NCBI GenBank assembly: GCA_949710005.1
Contig: OX453286.1
Coordinates: 24,085,810 to 24,149,809, forward strand
Reading direction: 5' to 3'
DNA from: Ricordea florida
Taxonomy: Eukaryota > Cnidaria > Anthozoa > Corallimorpharia > Ricordeidae
DNA: 64,000 nt
Part shown: positions 35,478 through 48,200 of the stretch, piece after piece
Position numbering within the stretch: position 1 is the first letter of the stretch
Layout: every line of letters begins with the position of its first letter
Notes under the pieces: generated by a model
What the model saw: the letters and a program-made list of their open reading frames with translations, nothing else
What the model was told of the DNA's origin: nothing
Database searches by the model: none
Program-made: the position numbers and the translations under genes

Positions 35478-38400
35478 GATAGATAGATAGACAGATTGAT
35501 AGATAGATAGATAGATAGAAACATAGATAGATAAATAGAAACATAAATATAAATATATATATATATAGATAGATAGATAGATAGAAACATAGATAGATTG
35601 ATAGATACATAGATAGATTGATTGATTGATTGATAGATAGAAACATAGATAGATAGATAGATAGATAGATACTATACGATGTTACATAATTTAGATGCTA
35701 AATAATTTGGAATCCAAATTTTTCTTACTGTTTTTACTCCAAGAATATCTAGACCTCTAGAAGCCAGATCCGTGGCTACAAGAATGTCCACTTCCCCATC
35801 CTTGAACTTCCTAAGAGCCTCCAACCTCTGTAGAATAAAAACTCAAAATCACTACTACGATCAGCCACATTATCACGGTTAAATCGGAATAACAGCGATG
35901 CAATACATTGTAATTCCAGTATTCTACATAAAAAATTCATTACACCTCTGCAGACTATAGAATGAAGCAGTGCTCGAAATTAGCGGTTGCCCGGTTGCCC
36001 GAGACAACTAAAACTTCCTTCGGGCAACCATTTTTTAGGACAAATAAAGGGCTAGTTGCCCGAGAAGAATTCGTCGGACAACCCAGGAAAAAATTGAAGT
36101 ACTTACATTACTGTGATGCGTAACAGAATTAAGAACAGAAGCTATAAACGTGAGACACGAAAACAGCTCTAAATGCGAGGTTTATCTCCTAATACTGATA
36201 GATGAATGAGGATCCATACAATTTGCAAAACAAAGGAAATGGAAGGTTGTAACCGTTAATTGAACGCCGTTCGTTTGATTCAATAAGCCACGATAAGCTT
36301 GTCGTGTTGTCTTCAAACCCAGTCCTCCTCGAAATATTATGGTGCATGCGTATTTAGTCTTTTCTGGGGCATTGTGGGATCAGTGCTTACAGATATTTCA
36401 AGCGACGATTTTGAGGTAAGAGTAATAATTGTTCGCTTTATAATGGAGTAAATGGGTGGGTTATACTTACTTTGTGTGAAAAATTAAATATTTATTACTC
36501 GCAGCACTTCGAAAACTATGAAAAAAGAGGCATTCTGATAGGGGTATTATTTCTCTGGTCAAACCCCATAACTAGGCAAAAATCATAGAACATGTCAAGG
36601 GCAACCAAGTCCTTATCAGGACAACCAAAGTCAAGGGTCAGGTTGTCCGGCATTTGCCATAAGGACAACCTGGATTTTTTTCTAATTTCGAGCACTGATG
36701 AAGTCGTAAGATTTCAAACTTAAGTGGAATCTCGGCCCGGGGCATAAGCCTAAAGGAGTTCTCGACCAATGAGCAAGCAAAATTTCTCAACCACTAAGCA
36801 AGCAAGATTTCTCGACCAATGAGCATGCGAGATTTCTCAATCAGTGAGCATGCGAGATTTCACGCAGTTACAGCAAAAAAAGAAATAGCCTGCTGCAAAA
36901 ACAAAAATGAATCGACAGTCCATCTTTATGCAATTCCGTTGTTTGACTGAAGAATACAAGATGAGCCAGCAAGCGCGTCTGATCGGTATTTTTAGGGAAA
37001 TACTACTGTGACATACGCTGTACACGTACCTGAAGTTGGGTTAGATTACCATGGAGTTCTTCAGCGTTCAATCCCATGAGGCCTAATGTGATTCTCAGTC
37101 GGTGTGCAGAAGTCTTGGTTTGCAGGAATACCAAGCAGTGTTCGTTAAAAGTCCGGCTTAGTAGCGCTACATGAACAACAGTCAAACTCATCAGTTTTAA
37201 TTAACCATTTCACATTTAAAGTTAGTACTGTGCTGTGGTACTGTTTGTTTTACTATACAGTGTGGTTCTAACGTTTTCATCTGTGGATCAAATCATGCAG
37301 TGTGACCACTCTTTGGAAAGTTACTGAACAGTACTGTACTGTGGTACTGTTTGTTTTACTATACACTGTTGTTCTAACGTTTTCATCTGTGGATCAAACC
37401 ATGCAGTGTGACCATTCTTTGGAAAGCTACTGAACAGTACTGTACTGTGGTACTCTTTGTTTTAATGTTTTACTATACAGTGTAAAAATAAAACTACCTG
37501 TGACAATTGCCATGCGATCATCTTCCCTGTTGGCGCGAATTCGAATGAACTCCTGTCTCAAGTTATGGGCCACATCAGTATTGTTATCCACAAAAAGTCT
37601 CACTGGTTGGTTTAGTGAAAGGGACGCAAGTTCCTCAACCTGACGAAAAAAAAGAAATTAAATATTGCCACAGGTCTCTGACTACCAGCCATCTTTATGA
37701 GAAAAATTCGGTTCCTACTTCGTGTACCGGAACATGTGATGTAGCGTCTTGTTCCACCATTTTGTGTAAATAATTCAGTAACATCTTTTTTTATTGACTG
37801 GCCTTGTTTTACGTCATCTGTGCCGTACACGGAATAGGAGCCAAAATTTGGAGGGGGGGGGGGGAGGGTTCAAAATCATGTGAAGATGGACAGTGTACGA
37901 GCAGTTTCACGCTGTACAGCAAACAATTTAAGAAGAAAAAAAGTGATTTTACCTCATCTGTCATTGTCGCAGAAAAAAGCATAGTTTGTCTTCCACGCGG
38001 GCTGAGTTTAATAATTTCCTCCATCTGGTCCTTAAAGTTCTCATCTAGCATTCTACAAAACGAAGTGGCGTGAAGCAATCAGGAAATCTTCGACTCAGGG
38101 ACCGTTCATTTTTTACGAGGGAGGGGGGGCTGGTGGGATATTTTGGGGGGGGGCATGAGAAAAATTAAAAAGGCTTTCGAGGGGACCATCCCAAAAAATA
38201 GGTTAAGGGGGGGGGGTCACCGGAAATATTTTCGCAATACTTTGAAATGGCATGTTTCAACAGGAGCCCATCAATGAAATCGCTGTTTCAAGGGGGAAGC
38301 CATGCGAAAAAACTTGGCAAGTTGAGGGGGGAATCACGCAATTTTTAAATGGTTCTTCCCGAATCACACCAGCCCCCCCTCCCTCGTAACAAACGGACCC

Positions 38401-41400
38401 TAAAATCATTGCTTACAATGTTCTTTGATACATATGATTTTGACATGTATCTTTTTACATAGAGTAAGGAGCTGATTGCATAAGGATAAGTGTCATTATT
38501 GACATATCAATTCTTTTCATTTAGAGCTTGGCCTCAGACGTTCTTAACATGTTCGGATCAATGGAAGTATCTGGGTAACTGTGTACCTACCCCTCCCCTA
38601 ACCCAACAAGTTATAATGAGTTAAAAAATTTAGCGTTAATGTTGGGTTAGGGGAGGGGTAGGTGCACAGTTGCCTAGAGACTGACATTGATCCAGATGTT
38701 CTTTGCGCTGTGTCATACGTTCCTCCACAACTGTGACAAAGCCCAAGGAATTAGCTTCAACACGTATTTACATTCTAGTTATTCAATCATACATGCATTT
38801 ACACCGAAAATGCCACATGAATTTTTAATTGAAATTGTGCAGTTGGTACAAGCTTACATTAGCTTGGTGTTGCAATGGGTATGCAGTATACAGAGTACTT
38901 GCTGAGTAGTAGCACATGTAGTATGCTTAAAGAACAAGGAGGATTTTCATGTTAAATGCTTCTTGACATTTCCCTTTCTGTTACATACCTGTCAGCCTCA
39001 TCCAGTACAACTATCTCCACAGATTGAAGACTGAATGATGGTGCATTGTGTAAGTGGTCAACAAGTCTTCCTGGCGTAGCAAACACGATGTCTGGTCCTT
39101 TGCGCAACGCTGCCTCTTGGATTTTACTCTCCAAACCGCCTGTTATGAGTACATTTATCATTATTACTAATGGCAATGATAACAAAAATTGCATCTGTAG
39201 CAAGTCATTGCCAATGCACTGTAGCCTTTTGTATTTTACTTTTCAAACCCTATTTATTACTGCTGACATGACAACAGAAGTTACCAGTACCTGCTTACTC
39301 AACAAAAATATTACAACTTTTGCACAACATACCAGTTGCAAGACAGACTTGAATGTTTGTGTGTTTAGCTAAAGCCTTGACCACTGAATGAACCTGACAA
39401 CAAATGAAACATGACAAAACACCAGAAATTAAAAACATCATTTGTTTAGTGGCAAGAAGCAGTATTATAAGAAAAATAGGACGGGGGGTAGCTTCATGTG
39501 GAAATGGACTTAATGACACGCTGTTGAAACTACAGAATAAACTGTTTTAAGTAAAATTTACCGTCTATACTTCAGGTTACCTCACTATTTACCTAATATA
39601 AATGACACACCTGAATAGCAAGCTCTCTTGTAGGAGTTAGAACAAGTACTCTTGTAACTGATCTTTGCTGTGGACGATAAATAAGTCTTTCTAGGATGGG
39701 AAGCATGTATGCTGCTGTTTTACCTACAAGAGAAAGAAGTTTTATAAATGATATGATAATTAAATTAATGGTTGTCATAATGTTAACACAGTTATCTCAT
39801 GTCAATCCAAGACAGTTGGTCCAAACTTGAGTCAGGAATACAATGTACATATAGTTTATGTGTCTACGGACCTGTTCCTGTTGCTGCACAAGCACAGATG
39901 TCTTTACCCATCAGTGCAACGGGGATGGTAGATGCTTGAATGGGTGTAGGATGATTGTATCCTAAATCATTCAATGCCTAAAATGAAGGGGAAAAGGAAG
40001 AAGATACCTAACAAATGAGAATTCCCTATGTGAAAAAGATTTAGCTCAAAACCCCTTGTACAGTTTTAGCTTCTAAAAAGAGATCTGTGACTAACAAGAT
40101 TATAAACCATTAACAAGACTAATTTTGTTATCATTAATAACATATTAGAGAGAACATATTATGATAACTACAAGGCATAACATAAACACACTTGCATTTA
40201 CATTTATGTTACCAAAAATGATTTCAGATCTGCGTAAAATAAAACTCAATATACAGATCATTTTTGTAATGTTATAATAGTTTCCTTTAAGTTTCATGGT
40301 CTTTTATTTATGTATTACTTCATACCTGAGAACGGTTTTGTCTTAAAAATCACATGTACTGTATAACACATGTTTATTACTACACGTAAATACCTTGAGT
40401 AACGGTCTGGATAAATTCATAGTTGTAAAACTCTCATGCATAACTTGTGGAGGAGGTGCTTCAAAGAACTTTCGTTTCTTTTCAGTTATCTGTGTAAGAA
40501 AGTTATAAAAATTGTAAGGAATAGAAACCAAATGTAGACATTTGTGGTATTTGTATGCAACTGCAAATTTTCCAGTAACTGGCTTCAAATCCTTCAAAGA
40601 AACATTCACCCATGCATAACATCAACTACTGGGTATTACTACTCTTGATCCCAAGAGTAAAAAGGCTAAAGCAACATTACTGCGATAAAATCAGTGAGTC
40701 GCACTGTTCAATAGAGCATGGCATGACAGGTCTATGATGCTATAGCCACCTCATTTTTGCAGCACAAAATCTCAGAATCAAATACTTTAACTTTATAATG
40801 TAAGTTACGTTTGCCCTAAAGATAATTTCATGACAAGCTTCTTGATCCTGAAGCAAACTTCCTTGTGATTGATCTATAGTACAAAAATATGATTGGAATC
40901 TCAACAAACTGTACTTAATACCTTGTCTGCTTCTTCATCATAATCAGAGTCATTATCACTGTCCTCAAATGACTGGCTTTTTACTTTTTAAAAGAAAAAT
41001 AGAAAACAAGTCAGTGACTTGATTTGATGGAACAGTCTAGTACATACATGTACACCTGTAGTACATTGTTTTCAAAGACTACAATGCTACAGTACCGGAC
41101 AGAAGTAACCTAACAGGGAACGCATTACTGGACGCTTAATGAACGCTAATTGGAACGCTAAGGGAACGCTTAGGGAACACTAAGGGAATGCTAACTAGAA
41201 CGCTAAGGGAATGCTAAGTAGAACGCTAAAGGAATGCTAAGTAGAACGCTTAAAGATCACGTTCTGCTTAGCGTTCTCTGTTAGGTTACTTCTGTCCGGT
41301 ACTGTACATGGTTAGGAAAGCTGGCACAGCTTTTCAAACAAACTGCATATACAGTAATGATACAGAAATCACCAATTGTCTTAATGTCCCTTAATTTTTT

Positions 41401-44266
41401 ACTTTGGGTATTACACTTCAATCATATCACATGCAAGAACAACAACGAACATAATTATACTCACCACCATTGATATCTTCACTTTCTTTTCTAGATGACA
41501 TATCAGTTTTTTCTAAGTATTTGTCTTCTTTAGTGTCTTCATCATCTTGTTCATTCTGATGCTCCTGTGTTCCTTTGGCAAGCTTTTTATAAAAAGAGGC
41601 AAAAGTACCTTGATTCTAGATGCTATGAGTTTAATTTCCACTAAGGTCAAAGAAACTTTCTCTTGTCCCCTGTATTCCAAACACTAAGGCAAACAGAGCT
41701 ATTTCTGTGTACCTCATTAACCCATTCGCCCCTGAACCGCCCGTATCCGCCCATGTACGACAACCCACTAATTCCCTGAACCACCCGTAACCGCCCGTAA
41801 AAATGGCCGCTGGTCTTGACCCTCTCCCCACTCTTACTGAGTGTTATTTGCTCTTTTGTCCTCATAGAGACTTTGACAGGTAATAAACCAATCATTTGCC
41901 ATGTTTTGCGCATATTTTGACAGCTGATGAGAATAACATGAGGTCGGGATTTTCCGGATGAGTGCAAGCCAACACGTTTTGTAAAAACAGTGGCAGCTTC
42001 TTCTGAAATTGACCCCGAGGTTGCATCAATTTTTGGGGACTCAGAGAGCGAAGACAGCTTTAATGGGTTTGGAGAGTATTTATTTTTTTGAAAATGATTG
42101 TTGTTTGCTTGACCTTTTTGACCCTTTGGCTGTGGTTAATTTCATTTGATGAGATAATTTGATTTGCGTGTTCTAATGCATTTACGCATTTGGGTTTTCC
42201 TGTTGCCAGTTTTTTGGCTACAGTTCTTTCATGATTGACCCATTTCATAATTTGGCTACCATTTATCTTTCATGTTTTGAATAAACTTGATTTGGAGACC
42301 CATTTGTGTGTCTTTTATGTGATGTACAGAGTGTATACTTCCTTTATCATGTTTATTGATGCGAAGCGCTTGCGGCTTGTTTACGTTGAAATTATTGATG
42401 CACCTCTCATTGTAACCGGATTTATGTGAAAGAAAACTTCAATAAACTTTAGCTAAACTAAGGAAGAGTATTTAGAAATCGTGCTCTTGCCCATTTTGGC
42501 TTTGATCATTGTTTTCTCATGTGTTTTGTGCGACCCGTGAAATACTTATTTTTGTGCCTTTTGTCGCGCGGTAAAGAAATTATTCGATTTCCATAGTCCT
42601 GTTGACCATTTGTATCAATTTCTTTGGTTAAACAGCATTTATTTTACATTTTCTAGTCGCTTATTAATTCCACTTCAAAAGGGAGTTTGTTTGAAAACTT
42701 GATCTTGTCTTTGGGTTTACTGCGAATATGGTTTACTTCACGCGTTCGCGAACGCAAATTTTTAGGCCAAAACTCCCAGGGAATTGGGGGGTTGTCGCGC
42801 TTTAAAGTCCCAGGAGTGAATGGGTTAATTAAACATGTGTTACATGCAAAAATAAATACATTTTCAACCAATTTAATTTGGTCAAGATGGCAAGCTATCG
42901 GCCATGGTTTTTTTTTGTGTATTACATACCTCTTATTAATCGAGTTCGAGGTCCATATTGGAAAATACGGACCAAGTTTTTTCCCGTCGAACGACGGGAA
43001 AAAGTGAGGATCCGTATTTTACAGTACGGACCGAGAAAACGAGGTTAATAAGATATTTATTATATCTCTGGAGTCATTTTGGCGACCAAAACAAACTTTA
43101 GCGGGCCGTACAGTGAAGTACGGCCCACTTAATTGACCAATCACAGCGTGCGTACTAACTGAGAAATATAATAAAGATCTGTTAGTGCATGAATTGAAAG
43201 TGTGAAAAAAAAAAAAAACTGGGCAACATCCAGCCATATTGATCTCATACTACATGAAATAGTTTGTTATTCATTGTGGCAGCTTGGTGATAATATAAAT
43301 TTGTTCTTTTGTTTCATGACAGAGTCACTGGATGATGATCCCACCCAAACCCAAACTTTTTTCATACAGTCAACCTACATGCACTAGAAAGAAAGAGGTT
43401 ACAAAAAACACTTAATCAGATGAGCAGTTAGCATACTTTCTTATTTGCTTTCCTCTTCTCAGCTATTTTATCCTGTAAACTTGATGAATGGACATCCTAC
43501 AGAGACAAAATACAAGCAAACACACTGTACCTGATTTACATGTCATTGAGCCAGAATTGGGTATATTGTTTTTATCTTTGTTCTCCGACGTACAGTTAGT
43601 ATGCCAAAAGATATGAACAATGGTGCCTAGAAGTGAACTGGGAAATATGTAGTACTACTTGTTTCCAGATTCTACACTTGTAAGTATGTAGATGGCTATA
43701 ACGAAAAGCTTTTATAGTTATTACCCAATTCAAGAAAACAAATCTACGAAAGTTAAAAAAATAACGCTTAAAAAACATACACACACGCACACACATAAAC
43801 AGAAACAACAGACAGCCATTAACTAAAAGAAGTATTTTCATAGATGTATGTCGCTTGCAGTAACGTACCACGTGTTCACAATTGTATAAACATTGCTTAA
43901 ACTCAAATCGTAGAACTTTTTTCGGCCATATTTATCCTAAACGATTTTTTGCTCACCGATTCTTGCTTTTGCCTCGCAAACTTGATCGCTGCGTCTACAT
44001 TCCACGGGTCTCGAGGGCTATCTTCGGACAGATCCGCTGAGAAGAACTGAAAATCTTCCTTAAACAACGACTTGCTTTTGGTCGATTTCTTTTTCTTGGT
44101 TGGCTAAAAAATCGTTTAACATCCCTTAAGTATCAATATAACAGGAGCTAATTTAACAGAGAGTTAAACTTACCTTCGTCTCTTCGTCTTCACTTTCGCT
44201 TTCATCGTCTAACTGTTGGACATCGTCGTCAGATTCTAAAGTACCAACGAACGGAAGAGCTGCCAT
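30116..44266 (-). CDS. DDX27: ATP-dependent DEAD-box RNA helicase DDX27
   Basis: Twenty-three coding exons join in phase to 2214 nt, 737 aa: 44266-44174, 44103-43957, 43472-43437, 41582-41465, 40983-40922, 40489-40394, 39977-39872, 39723-39611, 39393-39333, 39139-38989, 38052-37953, 37639-37498, 37166-37030, 35827-35729, 35259-35177, 35003-34909, 34169-34084, 32725-32617, 32533-32451, 32029-31912, 31468-31357, 30256-30194, 30119-30116. An acidic N-terminus precedes the Q motif (about 190-198), ATGTGKT (216-222), PTREL (250-254), DEAD (324-327), SAT (355-357), [10 protein letters not shown] and [10 protein letters not shown] (502-511). The basic C-terminal tail ends KSKKRR. DDX27 (yeast Drs1) acts in nucleolar large-subunit rRNA processing; human DDX27 is slightly longer. 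The last mini-exon (one base plus TAG) and the three preceding small basic exons are the least certain. The introns contain many MITEs and a LINE tail. Confidence 0.93.
31105..31316 (+). pseudogene. 3' remnant of a non-LTR retrotransposon (LINE)
   Basis: An ORF segment reads HGYNTRNG..., [20 protein letters not shown] and a terminal LKK-type block. This HNYNTR/W-x-x-LP signature is the C-terminal end of many LINE polyproteins (CR1/Rex/Jockey-like groups). RT and endonuclease are absent. It sits antisense in an intron of DDX27 (between 31357 and 30256), typical of a 5'-truncated insertion. Confidence 0.6.
32836..32950. repeat. AAT/GAT trinucleotide microsatellite
   Basis: Runs of ATA/AAT triplets with GATAAC-type variants towards the right, in a DDX27 intron. 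Confidence 0.9.
33237..33529. mobile_element. Harbinger-like MITE with poly-G ends and TTA duplication
   Basis: Inverted ends of about 40 bp start GGGACGGACCATTAGAAAAG and run into a G/C homopolymer. TTA lies on both flanks (33234-33236, 33530-33532). The interior repeats AAAAAAATTC(A/G)TGCA at about 25-40 bp spacing. It has the same layout as 28605-29164. In a DDX27 intron. Confidence 0.75.
34337..34704. repeat. 46-bp minisatellite, 8 copies
   Basis: Unit AGCGAGTGACTTGACACCTT plus TGGAATCATCAAGGTGGCTCCCCCCT starts at 34337, 34383, 34429, 34475, 34521, 34567, 34613 and 34659. Copies 3-7 alternate GGAATC and GGGATC, giving a 92-bp dimer pattern. It sits in the DDX27 intron between exons at 34169 and 34909. 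A - strand ORF through it is accidental, because 46 is not a multiple of 3. Confidence 0.95.
35315..35670. repeat. TAGA tetranucleotide microsatellite
   Basis: About 355 bp of TAGA repeats with CAGATTGA and AACATAGA interruptions, in a DDX27 intron right beside the exon encoding the HRVGRTAR motif (35177-35259). It generates long YLSI-repeat ORFs on the - strand that are not genes. Confidence 0.97.
35968..36697. mobile_element. TIR element with CAGTGCTCGAAATTAG ends
   Basis: CAGTGCTCGAAATTAG and its complement CTAATTTCGAGCACTG bound 730 bp. ATGAAG is duplicated on both sides (35962-35967 and 36698-36703). Subterminal GGGCAACC and GGACAACC words repeat in both orientations. No transposase ORF is present, so it is non-autonomous. 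The superfamily is not certain. Confidence 0.8.
36761..36860. repeat. 25-bp tandem repeat, 4 copies
   Basis: CTCGACCAATGAGCAAGCAA plus AATTT and variants, four copies, in a DDX27 intron. Confidence 0.85.
37225..37490. repeat. 106-bp tandem repeat, about 2.5 copies
   Basis: Units begin GTACTGTGCTGTGGTACTG (37225), GTACTGTACTGTGGTACTG (37331) and again at 37437, with few differences. The array stops just before the exon ending at 37498. Confidence 0.85.
38098..38400. mobile_element. MITE with GGGACCGTT ends and G-rich arms
   Basis: Left GGGACCGTTCATTTTTTACG and right complement (CGTAACAAACGGACCC) are inverted, followed inward by G/C runs. It resembles 33237-33529. The flanking TCA/TAA is an imperfect target duplication. 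In a DDX27 intron. Confidence 0.65.
38555..38693. mobile_element. Fold-back MITE (GGATCAATG...)
   Basis: Left arm CCTACCCCTCCCCTAACCCA and its complement form a 139-bp hairpin with GGATCAATG / CATTGATCC ends. In a DDX27 intron. Confidence 0.75.
41090..41304. mobile_element. Fold-back MITE with internal GAACGCTAAG array, TA flanks
   Basis: The ends CAGTACCGGACAGAAGTAAC and complement pair over about 27 bp. Between them are about ten copies of GAACGCTAAG(GGA)-like units. TA on both flanks is compatible with a Tc1/mariner-type MITE. In a DDX27 intron. Confidence 0.75.
41721..42824. mobile_element. piggyBac-like non-autonomous element with TTAA duplication
   Basis: TTAA flanks both sides (41717-41720, 42825-42828). 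The ends CCCATTCGCCCCTG and the complement of CAGGAGTGAATGGG match, as do subterminal ACAACCC and AATTCCCTG words. At about 41955-42092 a + strand open fragment reads [19 protein letters not shown], like the acidic N-terminus of piggyBac-type transposases; the catalytic part is missing. It is 1104 bp, in the DDX27 intron between exons at 43437 and 41582. Confidence 0.75.
42926..43057. mobile_element. Fold-back MITE
   Basis: ACCTCTTATTAA...GTTAATAAGAT ends with inner inverted blocks (TTTTTTCCCGTCG / CGACGGGAAAAA; AAATACGGACC / GGATCCGTATTT). In a DDX27 intron. Confidence 0.6.
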
Positions 44267-45071
44267 GTTGAACACAATTCTAAGTCTGTGAATACTCATT
44301 TCTTTTGGCCAGCAATTAAGGGAGCATCATGTACGTTTTGTATGAGTCAATGGGATGACCGATAATTTCAGATAAATTTTTCAGTAAAACGAAAACGATG
44401 GTTATGGGTGCAAATACTCAAAGGGTTTTTTTAATGAAAACAATGATTTATTTGTTTTTCTGCTTTTATTTGATGGGGTAAATAATTTGATTTTCCCAAA
44501 CGACTACTTCAGAGCGACTCAATCTTTCCACAGATCGTACAGATCGAGACTTGAAACAGGCTCAAGATAACTCCGGTTGCAAGCCGGAAAGAAACAACGA
44601 CGAACGGACGAAAGATATTTTAACCTTATCCCTACTTTATTTTCTCCAGAAGTCAGTCATGACCAAAAGACTGAAGTTATCGGAAATTTTGGAAACCAAG
44701 AAAAGTCAAACGATTTTCCTCGCAATGTAAAATAAGCGTGTTTAATTTATTTGTATGTAGTTATTAGATCTAAAACTTGCTTTATTAGTTGACTTGTAGC
44801 AGAAAACTTGTTTTATCAGGTAGGTCTAGCGCTTAGTATGACATGGATTGGTTGCCACAAACGGAAAAGAAGCAATTACAACCACGTCGAGAGAACTGCG
44901 AGAGATTCAAACAATATTTTAAAGATATTTTATATCTTTAAAAATTCTGATTGGAAGTATTAATTTTGAACATTTTTCCGAAACATACGCTAGTAGAGAA
45001 ATATTTGTTATTTTAATTGTCATAAATTTTATAAAATATAGTTTTAAAAAATCTTGCAATGCAAGCAAAAT
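44267..45071. other. DDX27 promoter side / P4HTM 3' side
   Basis: No ORF or repeat of note. It must contain the DDX27 promoter and 5' UTR on the - strand and the end of the upstream P4HTM-like transcript. No TATA box is evident. Confidence 0.45.
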
Positions 45072-45077
45072 TTTATT
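45072..45077 (-). terminator. Poly(A) signal AATAAA of P4HTM-like gene
   Basis: AATAAA on the - strand, about 147 nt after the stop codon at 45224-45226. Confidence 0.55.
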
Positions 45078-45223
45078 ACACAGGAGATAACTGATGACGT
45101 CTTCTTTGTGTTGATATGGATATATCCTTTGTTGTCAATCTGTTAGTTCAAGTTGTTACCACTCTTATCGCCCACTAACGCGGTGTATATGGGAAGTTGT
45201 TTTCTTGGGAAAGCATTCTCTCT

Positions 45224-48200
45224 CTAGATGTCCTCTTCCATTATGTACCCGCTCATCAAATGAGCTGAATCATTCTCTGGTGCTGGAATCCAGTTATTCG
45301 CAATATACTTCATTCCTTCCTTCACGCCGCACCCTCCATGTAAGGAACGATCATCTCTGGTGCTCATCCAACCGGTTGTTTCATCGAGGACGTAGTTGTA
45401 CCACATAATTGCTTTACCTTTCTTGGGTGGAATAACGATGCTGGCTGTGTCACAGAACTGGCGCAAGTTAAATCGGTCTCCATCCTTACGTTCTATGAAT
45501 TCCTACAAACGAATCAAAAACAGTCTACACTCTTTGCCAAAATGCCTTGGATTACTCAATAAATGTAGAAAACACTCGTGTTCTCAAATGCCCGTCGTGT
45601 TTTATCACGGTGTAATACACGGCTTATGCTTCTTTATTTGTTAAATAAAATCAAGTTTTAGTCAAGGAACTCTGTTATACCGCTTAGAAATGAAAAGAAT
45701 GTATTGTAAAACTCACCGTTTCATTGAAGTCTTCCACATCTGCTACTGGAAAAGCAGTCTCCCCTCCGCCTTCTACGTCATTCAGATAGTAAAGAACCGT
45801 GACGTACCTGAATGAAATTCAGTCACATACATTAGTCGGCCAACTTAGGACCAAAGAGCATAAAAAGGCAGGTGTACCCTTCGGCAAACCGTGAGTAAAT
45901 ATGCTCAACAGAAAACTGCTGAAACTAAAACAAGAATTTATTGTTATTATTATTGTATTGAACTTTATTTGAGTGTCAACTGTACTTAGCACTGACGTAC
46001 TAATTGGAGACTCTGTAAAGCACAAATTAAATCAAATTAAACCAAATCAAATCAAATGTTGGTGTTGAGGGGAAAACCGGAGTTCCCGGAGAAAAACCTC
46101 TCGGAGCAGCGTAGAGAACCAACAAACTCAACCCACATGTGACGCCGGGGCCGGGAATCGAACCCGGGCCACATTGACCCTCAAGAAAACAACAACACCA
46201 AAAAAAATCAAGTAGTTCAACTCTTTTGTAGTAATAATTACCATGGTTAATTACCTGCAGATCCTGCACTTGGCCTCTAGGGCCAACTCCAAGTCAAAAT
46301 GGCAGCATTTGGTACCAGGTGGGTAATCAGACTTTTTGGAGCTGTCATAGTGGGCGTGATAATGGCCATAGGGACCATATTTTACAACCTAGCAAGTAGC
46401 ATCGAAAACAAGGGGTTTAGAGTCCGTCACAGGAGGGTTAAGAAATAGAAATTGCTTATTTATTTATTTATTTATTTATTCATTTATTTACACTTGCTGG
46501 TAATATACTTGTTGTTAAATCTAAGTGTTTCCTTAGCTTTTATAATTTAGGCCCGATTAAAATGTTGAATTTCGAAAGAAGAGGAACAATGCATGGGTAT
46601 TAAAGTTTCACACGATCTGCCGACAATAGCAAGCACGTTCAGTAGTGGAACGAAAAGAAATAGAACTGTCTTTTTGGACATCGAGTGCGCAAAATGTTTG
46701 TTAACCACGTTTGTCGTGTTCTTGAATTTAAGTCCAATTTTTGTGTGGCTTACACGAAGTGTGTAGCAACATTATGGCAAGATCGGATTTATTTGTTTAT
46801 TTATTTGTCCACGAGACTCGAACGCCTGTCAGGTTGTCCAGTAACATATATACGCACTGCGGACCTATTTTTAATAAAACTTTAACTGCACTCATCCACC
46901 AAGAATGTAACGTTCATCCAATCAACAGGCCGGAAGGCAAATTTTCCGTCTATTGACGAAGGATAGTACGAATTTTGTTCACTATAACTTTTTTGCATAA
47001 ATCTCAGTGAAAGTCCCAATAAAATAAACAGAGTAATAATTGGTCAGCTCCGATCTTTCATTCTATGACTCCCAACAAAAATTTACTTGACCATGCGTGT
47101 TTGCAAAGCTGTTCGCCGTCCTGAGATTTAAGATAATGAAAACACGTACGGCGTTTTTTCTTTTTTCGTTTTACCTGGAGAGGTTCTCCTCCATCCACAA
47201 TGCTTTTCTTCAGGCGAGTCAGCTTTTGTATTCTTTCGTGCAAAGAAGAACAAAAACGGAACCGTGAGACGGTTAGGATAACAAAGGAAACGATGAGATG
47301 CTTCGACAACATGTGCGCCACATATGCACATCACGTGCTCAACATTGGCACAACACGTGCACAATTTTTTACCTGGTTTTCAGTCTTCTTAACACAGGAT
47401 CGGCATCTTCGCCTTGGAAGAGCCAGACCTGGGAACTATAGCGATCTCTATGATGTGGATGTTTCTCTTTTAGATCATTCATGTAGATATCGACAGCTTG
47501 AGTTTTGAATGTTCTCCATTCTACATATTCCACCTTCCCTGGAAAGGTAACCACAATAAAACGTTAGTAAATGACAAGGACACTCACTGTCAACACTTAA
47601 TTCAATTCCAGTCCGCTCTCTTGCTCGTGCTCACGGTCTAGCCCAAACTGTCTCTTGACTGGTTGTTGACTTGAATGCAACAAAGTGGATTGATGTAGAG
47701 TACTTTGCAGCATTTATGTGTGACAATCGAGATTTTTAGTTTAGAAATCAAACTCATCTACTGTGTTTATACAGTGTTATACAAACGGAGGGGCGTTTGG
47801 GAGAATTCAAGACTCGATTATTTGTACCTCCTTGATTCAATATTTTTATAAACGTTTTTAATTGTATAAAAAAATGTTTAATAAACAATAAAATACATAT
47901 TTACCGTCCTCAAACTCCTTCAGATCCAGGTCTTTAATCCTGTAAACAACAGAAAAAAAAATTGTGAGAAATAACTGCTACCAACGAGATACCAGGAAGT
48001 ATGATTAAAACGACTATTTCCTGACAGTCCAGCTTGCCATGCCCGGAATAAACGTGAGCAGGAGCGCATCATTGATAGGCTCTTGACGTGAGAGTATAAA
48101 TGTGAGATAATTTTTCATCTTTTACTCCCCGATGGGTGATGAGGCCCCATTAGGGATCAGTTTTAGGGATACAGGATATTTGTGAAAAAAAATATAGGGA

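Noticed and set aside
35278..35646. Long - strand ORFs of YLSI repeats
   Set aside because: They are translations of the TAGA microsatellite inside a DDX27 intron.
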